From NCBI GenBank assembly GCA_947648385.1, contig CANSNO010000008.1, forward strand, positions 1-46,183: a stretch of DNA of 46,183 nt, given 5' to 3'. A program made the position numbers and the translations under genes. Below the pieces are notes generated by a model. That model was given only the letters and a program-made list of their open reading frames with translations, ran no database searches and was not told the DNA's origin. Shown here piece by piece: positions 7,396-15,366 of this stretch (positions are counted from its first letter, which is position 1; each line of letters begins with the position of its first letter). This DNA is from an uncultured Clostridia bacterium. GTDB lineage: Bacteria > Bacillota > Clostridia > Oscillospirales > Butyricicoccaceae.

Positions 7396-7545
7396 GCTGT
7401 TTTTCATTTTGTCAAAAAGCTCGATTCGTCTGTCAAAGGCCGACTTCATTTCATCATCGGCCGTGGCCCTGCCCGTGTAGAGAAACAGCGAGACCAGCAT
7501 CAGGCCGCAGGCCACAACGCAGACAAGCCTTTTTAAAACCGTCAT
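7393..7545 (-). CDS. 50-residue membrane-anchored or secreted small protein
   Basis: The minus strand encodes 50 residues from ATG 7545: a basic start (MTVLKRLV), one hydrophobic segment (CVVACGLMLVSLFLYTG), a possible ATA cleavage region, then a charged tail DDEMKSAFDRRIELFDKMKN that could form an amphipathic helix. I chose this ATG because GAGG lies 7-8 bases upstream; an ATG two codons earlier is too close. It has its own promoter and terminator, which supports it as a real gene. I do not recognise the family. Confidence 0.65.
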   Translation of the reverse strand: MTVLKRLVCVVACGLMLVSLFLYTGRATADDEMKSAFDRRIELFDKMKNS

Positions 7546-7604
7546 GTTCATACCTCTATTCTGTGAACCCTTTTATTAAAGGCAAATATCCTTTGTCGAA
7601 CATG

Positions 7605-7633
7605 AGTATACTACAAACTTTTCGGAATGTCCA
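7605..7633 (-). promoter_or_regulatory. Promoter of the 50-residue protein gene
   Basis: On the minus strand TGGACA (7628-7633) and TATACT (7605-7610) are separated by 17 bp, and transcription would begin about 50 bases before the start codon. Confidence 0.7.
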
Positions 7634-7670
7634 CACCATTAACAAATTTTTAAGTATTTAAAGGCAAACC

Positions 7671-7699
7671 TTGTCTTTGAGGGAAAAATATAATATACT
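7671..7699 (+). promoter_or_regulatory. selA-selB promoter
   Basis: TTGTCT (7671-7676), a 17-bp spacer and TATACT (7694-7699) form the only good promoter before selA. It gives a leader of about 110 nt that contains the palindrome at 7748-7773. Confidence 0.65.
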
Positions 7700-7747
7700 T
7701 TATGAGTACAATTATATATTTCTTTGCTTTTCCGCAAGAAATATGAT

Positions 7748-7773
7748 ATAAGGTTTGCCCCGGCAAACCTTAT
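7748..7773. repeat. 12-bp perfect palindrome in the selA leader
   Basis: ATAAGGTTTGCC (7748-7759) and GGCAAACCTTAT (7762-7773) are perfect inverted repeats two bases apart. The core GTTTGCC / GGCAAAC recurs at 12928-12950, just after the last gene of the same unit. It could be an operator or an RNA hairpin controlling selA; no U-run follows, so it is not a terminator. Confidence 0.6.
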
Positions 7774-7816
7774 GGGCGGAAGGATAATAACTCTTTACAT
7801 ATAAAGGAGTACAAAC

Positions 7817-9199
7817 ATGGATAACAAGGCAAAACTCAGGATGCTTCCGAAAATAGACGAGATTGTGTCTCTTCTCGGGCCTTTGTGCGAAAAATACGGC
7901 CGCGACATGGTGACCGAATGCGCCAGGGAGAGGATAGACGAAAAGCGCGCCGCCCTGCTTTCGGGCGGAGACTGCGACGTCACGATAGAGGGCACGGCAA
8001 GGGAGATAGAAAGAGAGCTGGCGGCCATATTCGCCCCCCACCTGCATCCCGTCGTCAACGCCACGGGCGTCGTGCTGCACACCAATCTCGGCCGCGCCGT
8101 CCTGTCCGAAAGGGCGGCCATGGCGGCCTACAAGGCGGCCAGACAGTATAATAACCTTGAATACGACGTCGAGGCCGGACGCCGCGGCTCGCGCTACAGC
8201 CATATCGAAAAGCTGCTTCGCCGCGTGACGGGAGCCGAGGGGGCCATGGTGGTCAACAACAACGCCGCCGCCGTCATGCTGATACTCTCCACGATGGCCG
8301 AGGGCAAGGAGGTTGTCGTCTCGAGGGGCGAGCTTGTGGAGATAGGCGGCGCCTTCCGCGTGCCCGATATCATGGCCAGAAGCGGCGGATACCTTGTGGA
8401 GGTCGGCACGACGAATAAGACCCACCCCTATGATTATGAAAACGCAGTGACCGAAAACACAGGCGCTTTCCTCAAGGTACACACCAGCAATTTCAGGGTT
8501 ACGGGCTTTACCGAGGAGGTTACGCTGGAGGAGATGTGCCGCATCGGCCACGAGAGGGGCATACCCGTTATATACGATTTGGGAAGCGGCCTTATGTCCT
8601 CCATGAGGGAGGCCGGAATAACCGACGAGCCCATGGTTCTTGAGGCCATGGCGGCCGGGGCCGACGTGATATCCTTCAGCGGCGACAAGCTGCTGGGAGG
8701 CCCCCAGGCCGGTATCATAATAGGCAAAAAAGAGTATATCGAGAAAATGAAAAAGAACCCCCTGACAAGGGCCTTCAGGGTGGACAAGATGACCTTTGCC
8801 GCGCTGGAGGAAACCTTGAGAGCCTATCTGGACGGCTCGGCCAAGGAGAATATACCGACCCTCGCCATGATAGGCCGTGATACCGAGTCCCTCGACAGGG
8901 CGGCGCGCAGGCTGAAAAACAGGCTGAAGGGCGTAAAGGGTCTCAAAGCCGCCGTTATAGACGAAAAGAGCCAGGTGGGCGGAGGCTCGGTACCCTCGGT
9001 GTTCTTTGACACAAAGGCCGTCGAGGTCAGCCATGACAGCCTTTCGGCGGCGGCGCTGGAGGAGAGGCTCAGAAAAGAGCATAATATCATATGCCGCATT
9101 GTCAGGGAGAGGGTCGTTTTTGATACAAGGACGCTCCTTGAGGGCGACGAGGGACGCATAGCCGAGGCCCTCAAGGACATATGTGGGGTGAAAGCATGA
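7817..9199 (+). CDS. selA: L-seryl-tRNA(Sec) selenium transferase
   Basis: A 460-residue PLP enzyme, the normal SelA length. It converts seryl-tRNA(Sec) to selenocysteyl-tRNA(Sec) using selenophosphate. Visible hallmarks are VVNATGVVLHTNLGRAVLS near residue 75, the VVNNNAAAV cofactor loop near 150, and FSGDKLLGGPQAG, in which Lys291 should bind PLP. The start follows AAAGGAG. The stop overlaps selB as ATGA. Selenophosphate synthase (selD) and tRNA-Sec (selC), needed for function, are not in this window. Confidence 0.96.
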   Translation: MDNKAKLRMLPKIDEIVSLLGPLCEKYGRDMVTECARERIDEKRAALLSGGDCDVTIEGTAREIERELAAIFAPHLHPVVNATGVVLHTNLGRAVLSERAAMAAYKAARQYNNLEYDVEAGRRGSRYSHIEKLLRRVTGAEGAMVVNNNAAAVMLILSTMAEGKEVVVSRGELVEIGGAFRVPDIMARSGGYLVEVGTTNKTHPYDYENAVTENTGAFLKVHTSNFRVTGFTEEVTLEEMCRIGHERGIPVIYDLGSGLMSSMREAGITDEPMVLEAMAAGADVISFSGDKLLGGPQAGIIIGKKEYIEKMKKNPLTRAFRVDKMTFAALEETLRAYLDGSAKENIPTLAMIGRDTESLDRAARRLKNRLKGVKGLKAAVIDEKSQVGGGSVPSVFFDTKAVEVSHDSLSAAALEERLRKEHNIICRIVRERVVFDTRTLLEGDEGRIAEALKDICGVKA

Positions 9200-11082
9200 A
9201 AAATGTCATCATAGGCACGGCCGGGCACGTCGACCACGGCAAGACCTGCCTGATAAAGGCCCTGACGGGCACCGACACAGACAGGCTGGCCGAGGAGAAA
9301 AAGAGGGGCATAACCATCGAGCTTGGCTTTGCCAGCCTCAAGCTGCCCGGCGACGTGACGGCCGGTATAGTCGATGTGCCGGGGCATGAAAAGTTTATCA
9401 GAAATATGCTGGCCGGAGCCGGCGGAATAGATATCGCCATGCTTATCGTCGCCGCCGACGAGGGTGTCATGCCCCAGACGGTGGAGCATCTCGGCATTCT
9501 CTCCCTCCTCGATATACACAAGGGGGTCATTGTCATCACCAAGTGCGATACCGTCGAGCCCGACTGGGTGGAGATGGTCAAGGAGGACGTGGCCGGAGCC
9601 GTAAAGGGCACCTTCCTCGAGAAAGCGCCCATGATGGCCGTCTCCTCCTTTACGGGTGAGGGACTTGACGAGCTGAAACAGCTTCTTTCGGAAATGGCTT
9701 TGAGCATCGAGGGCAAAGACCTTTCCCGTCCCTTCCGCCTGCCGGCCGACAGGGTTTTCACCCTCGGCGGTCACGGCACGGTCATCACAGGCACCCTCAT
9801 CGAGGGCGTTCTCCGCGAGGGGGACGAGATAGAGCTTTACCCCTCGGGCATAATGACAAAGGCCAGAAGCATACAGGTGCATTCCCACGACGTCAAGGAG
9901 GCCTATGGCGGCCAGCGCGTGGCCGTCAATCTGGCCGGAGTCAAAAAGGAGGATATCGAAAGGGGCGAGGTCATCGCCGCGCCGGGCAGCATGACACCCT
10001 CCCTTATGCTCGACGTCCGCCTGACAAGCCTTAAAGAGGCGACACGTGAAATAAAGAACAACAGCCGCCTGCACCTCTATCACGGTGCCAGAGAGATACT
10101 CTGCAAGGCGGTGCTGATGGACAGGGAAAGCCTTGCCCCCGGCGAGAGCTGCCTGGCCCAGCTCAGGCTGGAGGAGAGCGTGACGGCAAAAAGGGGCGAC
10201 AGGTTTGTCGTCAGGTTCTATTCTCCCCTTGAAACGGTTGGAGGAGGCGAGGTCATCGACCCCTGCCCCCTCAAGCACCGCCGCAACGACAAAAACGCCC
10301 TTGAGGGCATGAGGATAAAGCTGGAGGGAAGCGACAACGATATACTGCTCCGCCTTATTGCCGACCGCAGTCCCGAATGGGCAAATATAGCCACATTGGC
10401 CCGTTATGGCTCCTTTTCCCTTGACGAGGCCAAAGCCATGGCCGACGGGCTGGCCGAAAAGGGCGAAGCCGTCCATGTGGGCCGCGACATATATCTCCAT
10501 GCCGATTATGTGAAAAAGATAAGAAACGGCATGGTATCCATACTGAACGATTTCCACAAGAAGAATCCCCTCAAGGGGGGCATGAAGCGCGAGGAGCTTC
10601 GCACGCGCATACTTCCCGATGTGGATATAGCCTCGGTCGACGGCCTGCTTGACAGCTTTATCGAAAAGGGCAGTATAAAGGAGGTCAAGGGACTTATCTC
10701 CATAGCCTCCTTCAAGGTGGAGGCCGGGGAAAAGCTGCAAAAGCTGATGGAGCAGATAGCCGTGAGCTATAAAAAGGCCGCCTATGCTCCCCCTGCCACC
10801 GACGACATGGTCGGCGGAGACAAGCAGAAAGCTCAGGTGCTGGACGCCATGCTGGGCGACAGGCAGCTGGTCAGGCTCGACCCTCAGATATATATCGACG
10901 CCGAATGTTATGATAAGGCCCTTGAGCTGGCATATTCGATGATAGACAAGGGCGGCAGCGTAACTCTGGCCGAGTTCCGCGACAGCCTCGGCACCTCGCG
11001 CAAATACGCCGTGGCTCTTCTGGAGCATTTTGACAAAAGCCGCCTGACGAAAAAGGTGGGCGACGCCCGAGTCAGGTTTTAA
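9196..11082 (+). CDS. selB: Selenocysteine-specific elongation factor SelB
   Basis: A 628-residue translation factor that delivers Sec-tRNA(Sec) to in-frame UGA codons by binding the SECIS hairpin. The EF-Tu-like GTPase domain (1-170) shows GTAGHVDHGKT (P-loop), DVPGHEKFIRNM (G3) and TKCD (G4). Two beta-barrel domains follow (FTLGGHGTVITGT, LRLEESVTAKRGDRFVVR). The C-terminal part (about 390-628) matches winged-helix RNA-binding repeats, ending with SLGTSRKYAVALLEHFD. I place the start at ATG 9196, overlapping the selA stop, with GGGGTGAAAG upstream. Confidence 0.96.
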   Translation: MKNVIIGTAGHVDHGKTCLIKALTGTDTDRLAEEKKRGITIELGFASLKLPGDVTAGIVDVPGHEKFIRNMLAGAGGIDIAMLIVAADEGVMPQTVEHLGILSLLDIHKGVIVITKCDTVEPDWVEMVKEDVAGAVKGTFLEKAPMMAVSSFTGEGLDELKQLLSEMALSIEGKDLSRPFRLPADRVFTLGGHGTVITGTLIEGVLREGDEIELYPSGIMTKARSIQVHSHDVKEAYGGQRVAVNLAGVKKEDIERGEVIAAPGSMTPSLMLDVRLTSLKEATREIKNNSRLHLYHGAREILCKAVLMDRESLAPGESCLAQLRLEESVTAKRGDRFVVRFYSPLETVGGGEVIDPCPLKHRRNDKNALEGMRIKLEGSDNDILLRLIADRSPEWANIATLARYGSFSLDEAKAMADGLAEKGEAVHVGRDIYLHADYVKKIRNGMVSILNDFHKKNPLKGGMKREELRTRILPDVDIASVDGLLDSFIEKGSIKEVKGLISIASFKVEAGEKLQKLMEQIAVSYKKAAYAPPATDDMVGGDKQKAQVLDAMLGDRQLVRLDPQIYIDAECYDKALELAYSMIDKGGSVTLAEFRDSLGTSRKYAVALLEHFDKSRLTKKVGDARVRF

Positions 11083-11085
11083 AAT

Positions 11086-12891
11086 ATGATAAAGAATAAA
11101 AAGACAGCATGGCTTATCGATATGGCCCTCCTGCTTTTATGGGGCGTCGGGCTGGGGCTTATATCCCTCTATTTCGCGTCGGCCCCCGTCGAATATAATA
11201 TAGCGTTGCTGAAATCCTATTTCGGCGTGACGGGGCTGGCCTCGCTCAACCTTTTCCCTTGTGTCCTGCTGGCCTTTTTCGGCTTTCTGCTGACAAACAG
11301 GGTGTGGGGCGGCGTGCTTATCTCGGGCGCGACTGTGATAGCCGGAAGCCTTGTCAACTATTATAAGATATTGCTCCGCAACGACCCTTTCCTCGCCGCC
11401 GACATGGCTCTTGTCTCGGAAGCCACCAACATGACGGGCAACTATACCCTGACATTTTCATGGGATGTTATAATGGTCATTCTCATGACGGCCGCCGCCG
11501 TGCCGGCGGCGGGCTTTTTGTGCCGCTCCAAGATAAAGAGGCCTCCCGTCAGGCTGGGACTGCTGGCCGCCGTGATAATTACGGGCGTTATAGGCGTAAA
11601 CTCCCTGTATTTCAGCGATAAAATATACTCGGCCACCGAGAATATCGACGCCAACTACTGGTATATGAGCCGCTGGTCAGACCGCGACCAGTTCCTCTGC
11701 CGCGGATTTATGTATCCCTTTCTCTACAGCGCAAAAAACGCCTTTGAAAAAGCCCCCGACGGCTATGACGAAAGGGAGAGCCGTGATATTCTGGCCTCTT
11801 ACGGCGACGACGACATTCCGCAGGACAAAAAGGTCAATGTCATCGCCATAATGCTGGAGGCCTACGCCGATTTTTCCGATTTCGGGACGCTCGACTTCGG
11901 CGACGACCCCTATGAGTATTTCCATAAGCTCCAAAAGGAGAGCCTGTCGGGCAGGCTGGTGACTAATATCTTTGCCGGGGGGACGATAGACACCGAGCGT
12001 TCCTTTGTCACGGGCTACAGCTATATGAGCAACTACCGACGGGAGATACCCACATACGCCTCCTATTTCCGCTCTCAGGGCTATACCACCGAGGGGGGAC
12101 ACCCGGGCTATGACTGGTTTTACAACAGGCGCAACGTCAACAGCTGGTTCGGCTTTGACAATTATTATTTTTTCGATGACAGGTACGAGACCGACAATGT
12201 GGGCCTTATGATGGACAAGGACTTTTTCCCCGATATACTGACTCTGTTCGAGGAGAACAAGGCCACGGGCAAGCCCTATTTCCACTTTTCCGTGACATAT
12301 CAGAATCACGGCCCCTATGCCGACGGCTTTGTCTATGACCCGGCCGTATACGCCGTCAACAAGGGCTATACCGACGGAGCCTATAATATCCTCAACAACT
12401 ATCTATGGGGCATAAATCAGACAGATTTGGCCATTGAGGCCCTTATAGAGAGCCTGAGGGACGAGGAGGAGCCTGTCGTCGTGGCGCTTTTCGGCGACCA
12501 TCTGCCCTGGCTTGGGGACGGGGCCTATGTCTATGACGAGATAGGCGCCAACATCGACCGCTCCACCTACGAGGGCTTTTTCAATTATTATTCCACCCCC
12601 TATGTCATCTGGGCCAACGACAGAGCCAAAGAGGTGACGGGAGGCTCCTTTGAGGGTGACGGCGGCGATTTCAGCCCCTGTTTTCTGATGAACCGCATAT
12701 TTGAGGAGTGCGGCTACGGCGGAACGGCCTTTATGAAGGCAGGAAACGAGCTGAGACGCAATGTCAGCGTTATCGAGCGTTCGGGCGTTTTTGTCGTGGA
12801 CGGCGAGATAACCAACGACCCGAAGCCCGAGGCAAAGGAGGCCATAAAGGCCTTCAGACGGCTGGAATATTATATGAAGCACGACTTTTAA
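11086..12891 (+). CDS. LTA synthase family sulfatase-like membrane protein
   Basis: A 601-residue protein with about five N-terminal membrane helices (1-190) and an extracellular alkaline-phosphatase-fold domain. The domain begins NVIAIMLEAYADFSDFG, has the nucleophile region GGTIDTERSFVTG (Thr300), FYNRRNVNSWFGFDNYY, HFSVTYQNHGPY and the metal motif FGDHLPWLGD. Family members transfer glycerophosphate to lipoteichoic acid or decorate other envelope glycans. It starts 3 bp after selB with only a weak ribosome-binding site, so it is probably co-transcribed and partly coupled with selB despite an unrelated role. Exact polymer specificity cannot be read. Confidence 0.9.
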   Translation: MIKNKKTAWLIDMALLLLWGVGLGLISLYFASAPVEYNIALLKSYFGVTGLASLNLFPCVLLAFFGFLLTNRVWGGVLISGATVIAGSLVNYYKILLRNDPFLAADMALVSEATNMTGNYTLTFSWDVIMVILMTAAAVPAAGFLCRSKIKRPPVRLGLLAAVIITGVIGVNSLYFSDKIYSATENIDANYWYMSRWSDRDQFLCRGFMYPFLYSAKNAFEKAPDGYDERESRDILASYGDDDIPQDKKVNVIAIMLEAYADFSDFGTLDFGDDPYEYFHKLQKESLSGRLVTNIFAGGTIDTERSFVTGYSYMSNYRREIPTYASYFRSQGYTTEGGHPGYDWFYNRRNVNSWFGFDNYYFFDDRYETDNVGLMMDKDFFPDILTLFEENKATGKPYFHFSVTYQNHGPYADGFVYDPAVYAVNKGYTDGAYNILNNYLWGINQTDLAIEALIESLRDEEEPVVVALFGDHLPWLGDGAYVYDEIGANIDRSTYEGFFNYYSTPYVIWANDRAKEVTGGSFEGDGGDFSPCFLMNRIFEECGYGGTAFMKAGNELRRNVSVIERSGVFVVDGEITNDPKPEAKEAIKAFRRLEYYMKHDF

Positions 12892-12927
12892 GGGCGATTA
12901 TATACCGCCCTTGCGGAGACATGATAA

Positions 12928-13022
12928 AATGTTTGCCAAGGGCAAACATTATGAAAAACCTTAACTGAAAAGTGACAAAAATCAATTTGGATAAAATATC
13001 AGAATGAGTTTTTGTCACTTTT
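12928..13022 (+). terminator. Palindrome and terminator after the LTA-synthase-like gene
   Basis: AATGTTTGCC-AAG-GGCAAACATT (12928-12950) is a perfect 10-bp inverted repeat sharing its core with 7748-7773. Further on, AAAAGTGACAAAAA (12968-12981) pairs with TTTTTGTCACTTTT (13009-13022) across a 27-base loop and is followed by more T residues, giving a long-loop terminator that closes the sel unit. Confidence 0.65.
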
Positions 13023-13045
13023 TTTGAGATATTTAGTCTTAAGTC

Positions 13046-13074
13046 TTGATTTACGCAAAAAAGGGCGGTATAAT
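13046..13074 (+). promoter_or_regulatory. Rubredoxin promoter
   Basis: TTGATT (13046-13051) and a perfect TATAAT (13069-13074) are 17 bp apart, about 50 bases before the rubredoxin start. Confidence 0.8.
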
Positions 13075-13126
13075 AATCAAGGCGGCTTTAGCTGCCGATG
13101 ATTAAAATCGAACGGAGGTATATTGC

Positions 13127-13285
13127 ATGAAGAAATATGTCTGCGATGTGTGCGGTTGGGAATATGACGAAGCCGCCGGCGCTCCCGATCACGGCATTGC
13201 TCCGGGCACAAAGTTCGAGGATTTGCCCGATGATTTTGTCTGCCCTCTCTGCGGCGTAGGCAAGGACAGCTTTTCTGAAAAGTAA
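13127..13285 (+). CDS. Rubredoxin
   Basis: A 52-residue redox protein, below the usual ORF-length cutoff. Four cysteines in two CxxCG knuckles, [11 protein letters not shown] and [11 protein letters not shown], bind a single iron. The rubredoxin aromatic and acidic positions are also present ([13 protein letters not shown]). It carries electrons in anaerobic oxygen or peroxide detoxification and other reductions. ATG 13127 follows GGAGG (13114-13118). Two lipoprotein genes start 49 bp downstream and may share its promoter. Confidence 0.96.
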   Translation: MKKYVCDVCGWEYDEAAGAPDHGIAPGTKFEDLPDDFVCPLCGVGKDSFSEK

Positions 13286-13334
13286 AAAATTTTAAGGGGT
13301 CAAAGACCCCTACATAAAACGGAGGTATTTTGAT

Positions 13335-13910
13335 ATGAAAACATTGAAAAAACTCAGCGCCGCTTTTCTGGCTCTGTGCATGATCTTTGCTCTGGCTGCC
13401 TGCGGCGGAAACGACGACAAGACAAACGACAACGAGACCGACGTCGACAAGACGGCCGAGCTGCTGGAGAACATGACCGAGTTTGAGCTGCCTAACGGCA
13501 AAGCTTCCATCAAGCTCAACAAGGACTGGAGAACAGAGGACGTGGGCATGGACACAATGCTGGTCGCCGGCACACAGCTGGGCGACGAGGCCGTTTTCGT
13601 GTTCCAGTTCCCCAAGGACGGCTCCATGGGCGCCACCGACTTTGAGGGCGTAGAGTCCCTTGTCAAGCAGAGCTACAACACAAGCGACGAGAAGGATTTG
13701 GAGGCTTTTGAGGTCTCCAATGCCACAGGCGCTTACGGCTACACCTGCACAGTCCAGCCCGAGGGCAGCCAGGCCTGCGACGGCGCCATCGTCTATTTTG
13801 AGACGGAAAACGCCATCTATTCGGTCGGCTTTATCGCCGATAAGTTCGACGAGGATCATCAGGCTTCCCTTATGGCTTCCCTGTCGACATTCGCTGAGAT
13901 AGCCGAGTAA
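13335..13910 (+). CDS. Lipoprotein, tandem paralogue 1
   Basis: A 191-residue lipoprotein with lipobox FALAACGG (Cys at about 23) and an acidic linker. The single globular domain (about 40-190) contains KLNKDWRTEDVGMDTMLVAG, FPKDGSMGATDFEGVESL and QSYNTSDEKDL. The same domain makes up the first half of the next protein, with long identical stretches, so the two arose by recent tandem duplication. I do not recognise a named family; predicted location is the outer face of the membrane. The start follows GGAGG, and the gap to the next gene is 5 bp, so they are co-transcribed. Confidence 0.85.
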   Translation: MKTLKKLSAAFLALCMIFALAACGGNDDKTNDNETDVDKTAELLENMTEFELPNGKASIKLNKDWRTEDVGMDTMLVAGTQLGDEAVFVFQFPKDGSMGATDFEGVESLVKQSYNTSDEKDLEAFEVSNATGAYGYTCTVQPEGSQACDGAIVYFETENAIYSVGFIADKFDEDHQASLMASLSTFAEIAE

Positions 13911-13915
13911 TAATT

Positions 13916-15136
13916 ATGAAAACGGTCAAAAAACTGGCGGCTGCCCTTCTGGCGGCCGCCATGGCCTTATCTGTCTCGGCTTGCGGAGAAAAGACCGATG
14001 ACGGGGCGAAGCTGCTGGAGAATATGAGCGATTTTCAGCTCCCCAACGGCACCGCCACGATAAAGCTCAATAAGGATTGGATAACTCAGGACGTGGGCAT
14101 GGACACAATGCTGGTGGCCGGCACAAAGCTGGGCACCGAGGCCCTGTTCTTCTTCCAGTTCCCCAAGGACGGCTCCATGGGCGCCACTGATTTTGACGGC
14201 GTCGAGACCCTTGTCAAACAGAGCTATAACACGAGTGATGAGAAAGAGCTGACCGATTTCGAGGTGTCCAACGCCAGAAACGGCTTTGGCTACACCTGCA
14301 CCATTCAGCCCGAGGACAGCAAGGCCGACGGGGCTATTGTCTATTTTGAGACCGACTATGCCCTTTATTCCATCGGCTTTATGGCCGCCAAATGGAGCGA
14401 CAGCCATCTGGCCTCCCTCAAGGCTTCGCTGACCACTTTCAGCGAGAGCGAGGGCCTTGGCGGACAGCTTGAGGACAGCGGGATAGAAAACAGCGACACC
14501 GTCAGGTGGTTCAACGCCTCTACCGCTATCCTGACAAAGCTCAACGGACAGAATTACAACCTTTACGGCGGTATGCCCCTGAACGATTCCACACGCCAGC
14601 TTGAGATAAACTCTCTTGACGAGTGGTGGGGCGTCACCGACAGGCAGACAGCCGACGAGACCCTTGACTGGATACTGACCGAGGGTCACCGCCTTCAGTT
14701 TGCCGACGATATGGACTATCTCGAGAGCAACGGCATGGCCTCGGCTCAGGACAAAAAGGCTTTTGTGCTTGAGTGTTTTGACGTCAGCGAGGATACGGCC
14801 GAGATGATGGCCAAGTGCTATGACTATTATGTCGAGTACGGCGCGACGGCCATTGACGGCTGGGACTACTGCCGCGCCCTCAACCTGATGAGCTTCTATT
14901 ACATAGCCGGTTATTATACGGCCGAGGAGGCTCTCGACAAGTCCCTTGAGATAGCCCAGACAGTCCAGCAGAAGTTCAACAGCTGGGATGAACTGGTCGA
15001 CAGCTATCTCCGCGGCTATGAGTATTGGTCTGAGGAAAGCTCGCAGGAGCGCCGCGAGGTCTATGACGGACTGCTCGAGGCCGACGACAATCCCTATGAG
15101 GTCGATTTCAAGCTGACGCTGGAAAAGACCTGGTAA
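13916..15136 (+). CDS. Lipoprotein with duplicated domain plus DUF1266
   Basis: A 406-residue lipoprotein (lipobox LSVSACGE). Residues about 35-180 repeat the domain of the upstream gene. Residues about 200-405 match the DUF1266 pattern: NGQNYNLYGGMPLN, LDEWWGVTDRQTADETLDWI, a central WDYCRALNLMSFYYIAGYYT, then EEALDKSLEIAQ and SYLRGYEYW. DUF1266 is a helical domain of unknown function seen in many bacteria. The fusion suggests the N-terminal domain delivers or senses something handled by DUF1266 at the cell surface; this is inference. Confidence 0.85.
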   Translation: MKTVKKLAAALLAAAMALSVSACGEKTDDGAKLLENMSDFQLPNGTATIKLNKDWITQDVGMDTMLVAGTKLGTEALFFFQFPKDGSMGATDFDGVETLVKQSYNTSDEKELTDFEVSNARNGFGYTCTIQPEDSKADGAIVYFETDYALYSIGFMAAKWSDSHLASLKASLTTFSESEGLGGQLEDSGIENSDTVRWFNASTAILTKLNGQNYNLYGGMPLNDSTRQLEINSLDEWWGVTDRQTADETLDWILTEGHRLQFADDMDYLESNGMASAQDKKAFVLECFDVSEDTAEMMAKCYDYYVEYGATAIDGWDYCRALNLMSFYYIAGYYTAEEALDKSLEIAQTVQQKFNSWDELVDSYLRGYEYWSEESSQERREVYDGLLEADDNPYEVDFKLTLEKTW

Positions 15137-15165
15137 TATTTGCGCTTTTTAAGCCGCTCGAAAAG

Positions 15166-15190
15166 CCTCCCTGTTTCAGGGAGGTTTTTT
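15166..15190 (+). terminator. Terminator after the lipoprotein pair
   Basis: CCTCCCTG-TTT-CAGGGAGG is a perfect 8-bp stem followed by six T residues. Confidence 0.9.
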
Positions 15191-15270
15191 ATATGGCTCC
15201 TTTAAACAAAGGAGGCACTAAATTCCATTCTTTTCGGGGAAAGACGCCGCCAAAGAGCCTTTGATTGTTC

Positions 15271-15299
15271 TTTACAAAAACAAATTGATTATGTATAAT
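15271..15299 (+). promoter_or_regulatory. Promoter of the HD-GYP signalling operon
   Basis: TTTACA (15271-15276), 17-bp spacer, perfect TATAAT (15294-15299), about 60 bases before the start codon at 15367. Confidence 0.8.
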
Positions 15300-15366
15300 A
15301 TAACTATCTATGGAATGACGTTTTAAACCGAAATAAAACCAGATAAATAAGAAAAGGACGGCCTAT

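Noticed and set aside
7817-11082. Search for tRNA-Sec (selC) or an in-frame UGA selenoprotein near selA-selB
   Set aside because: No long tRNA with a TCA anticodon, and no gene in the window shows a UGA that interrupts a conserved family.
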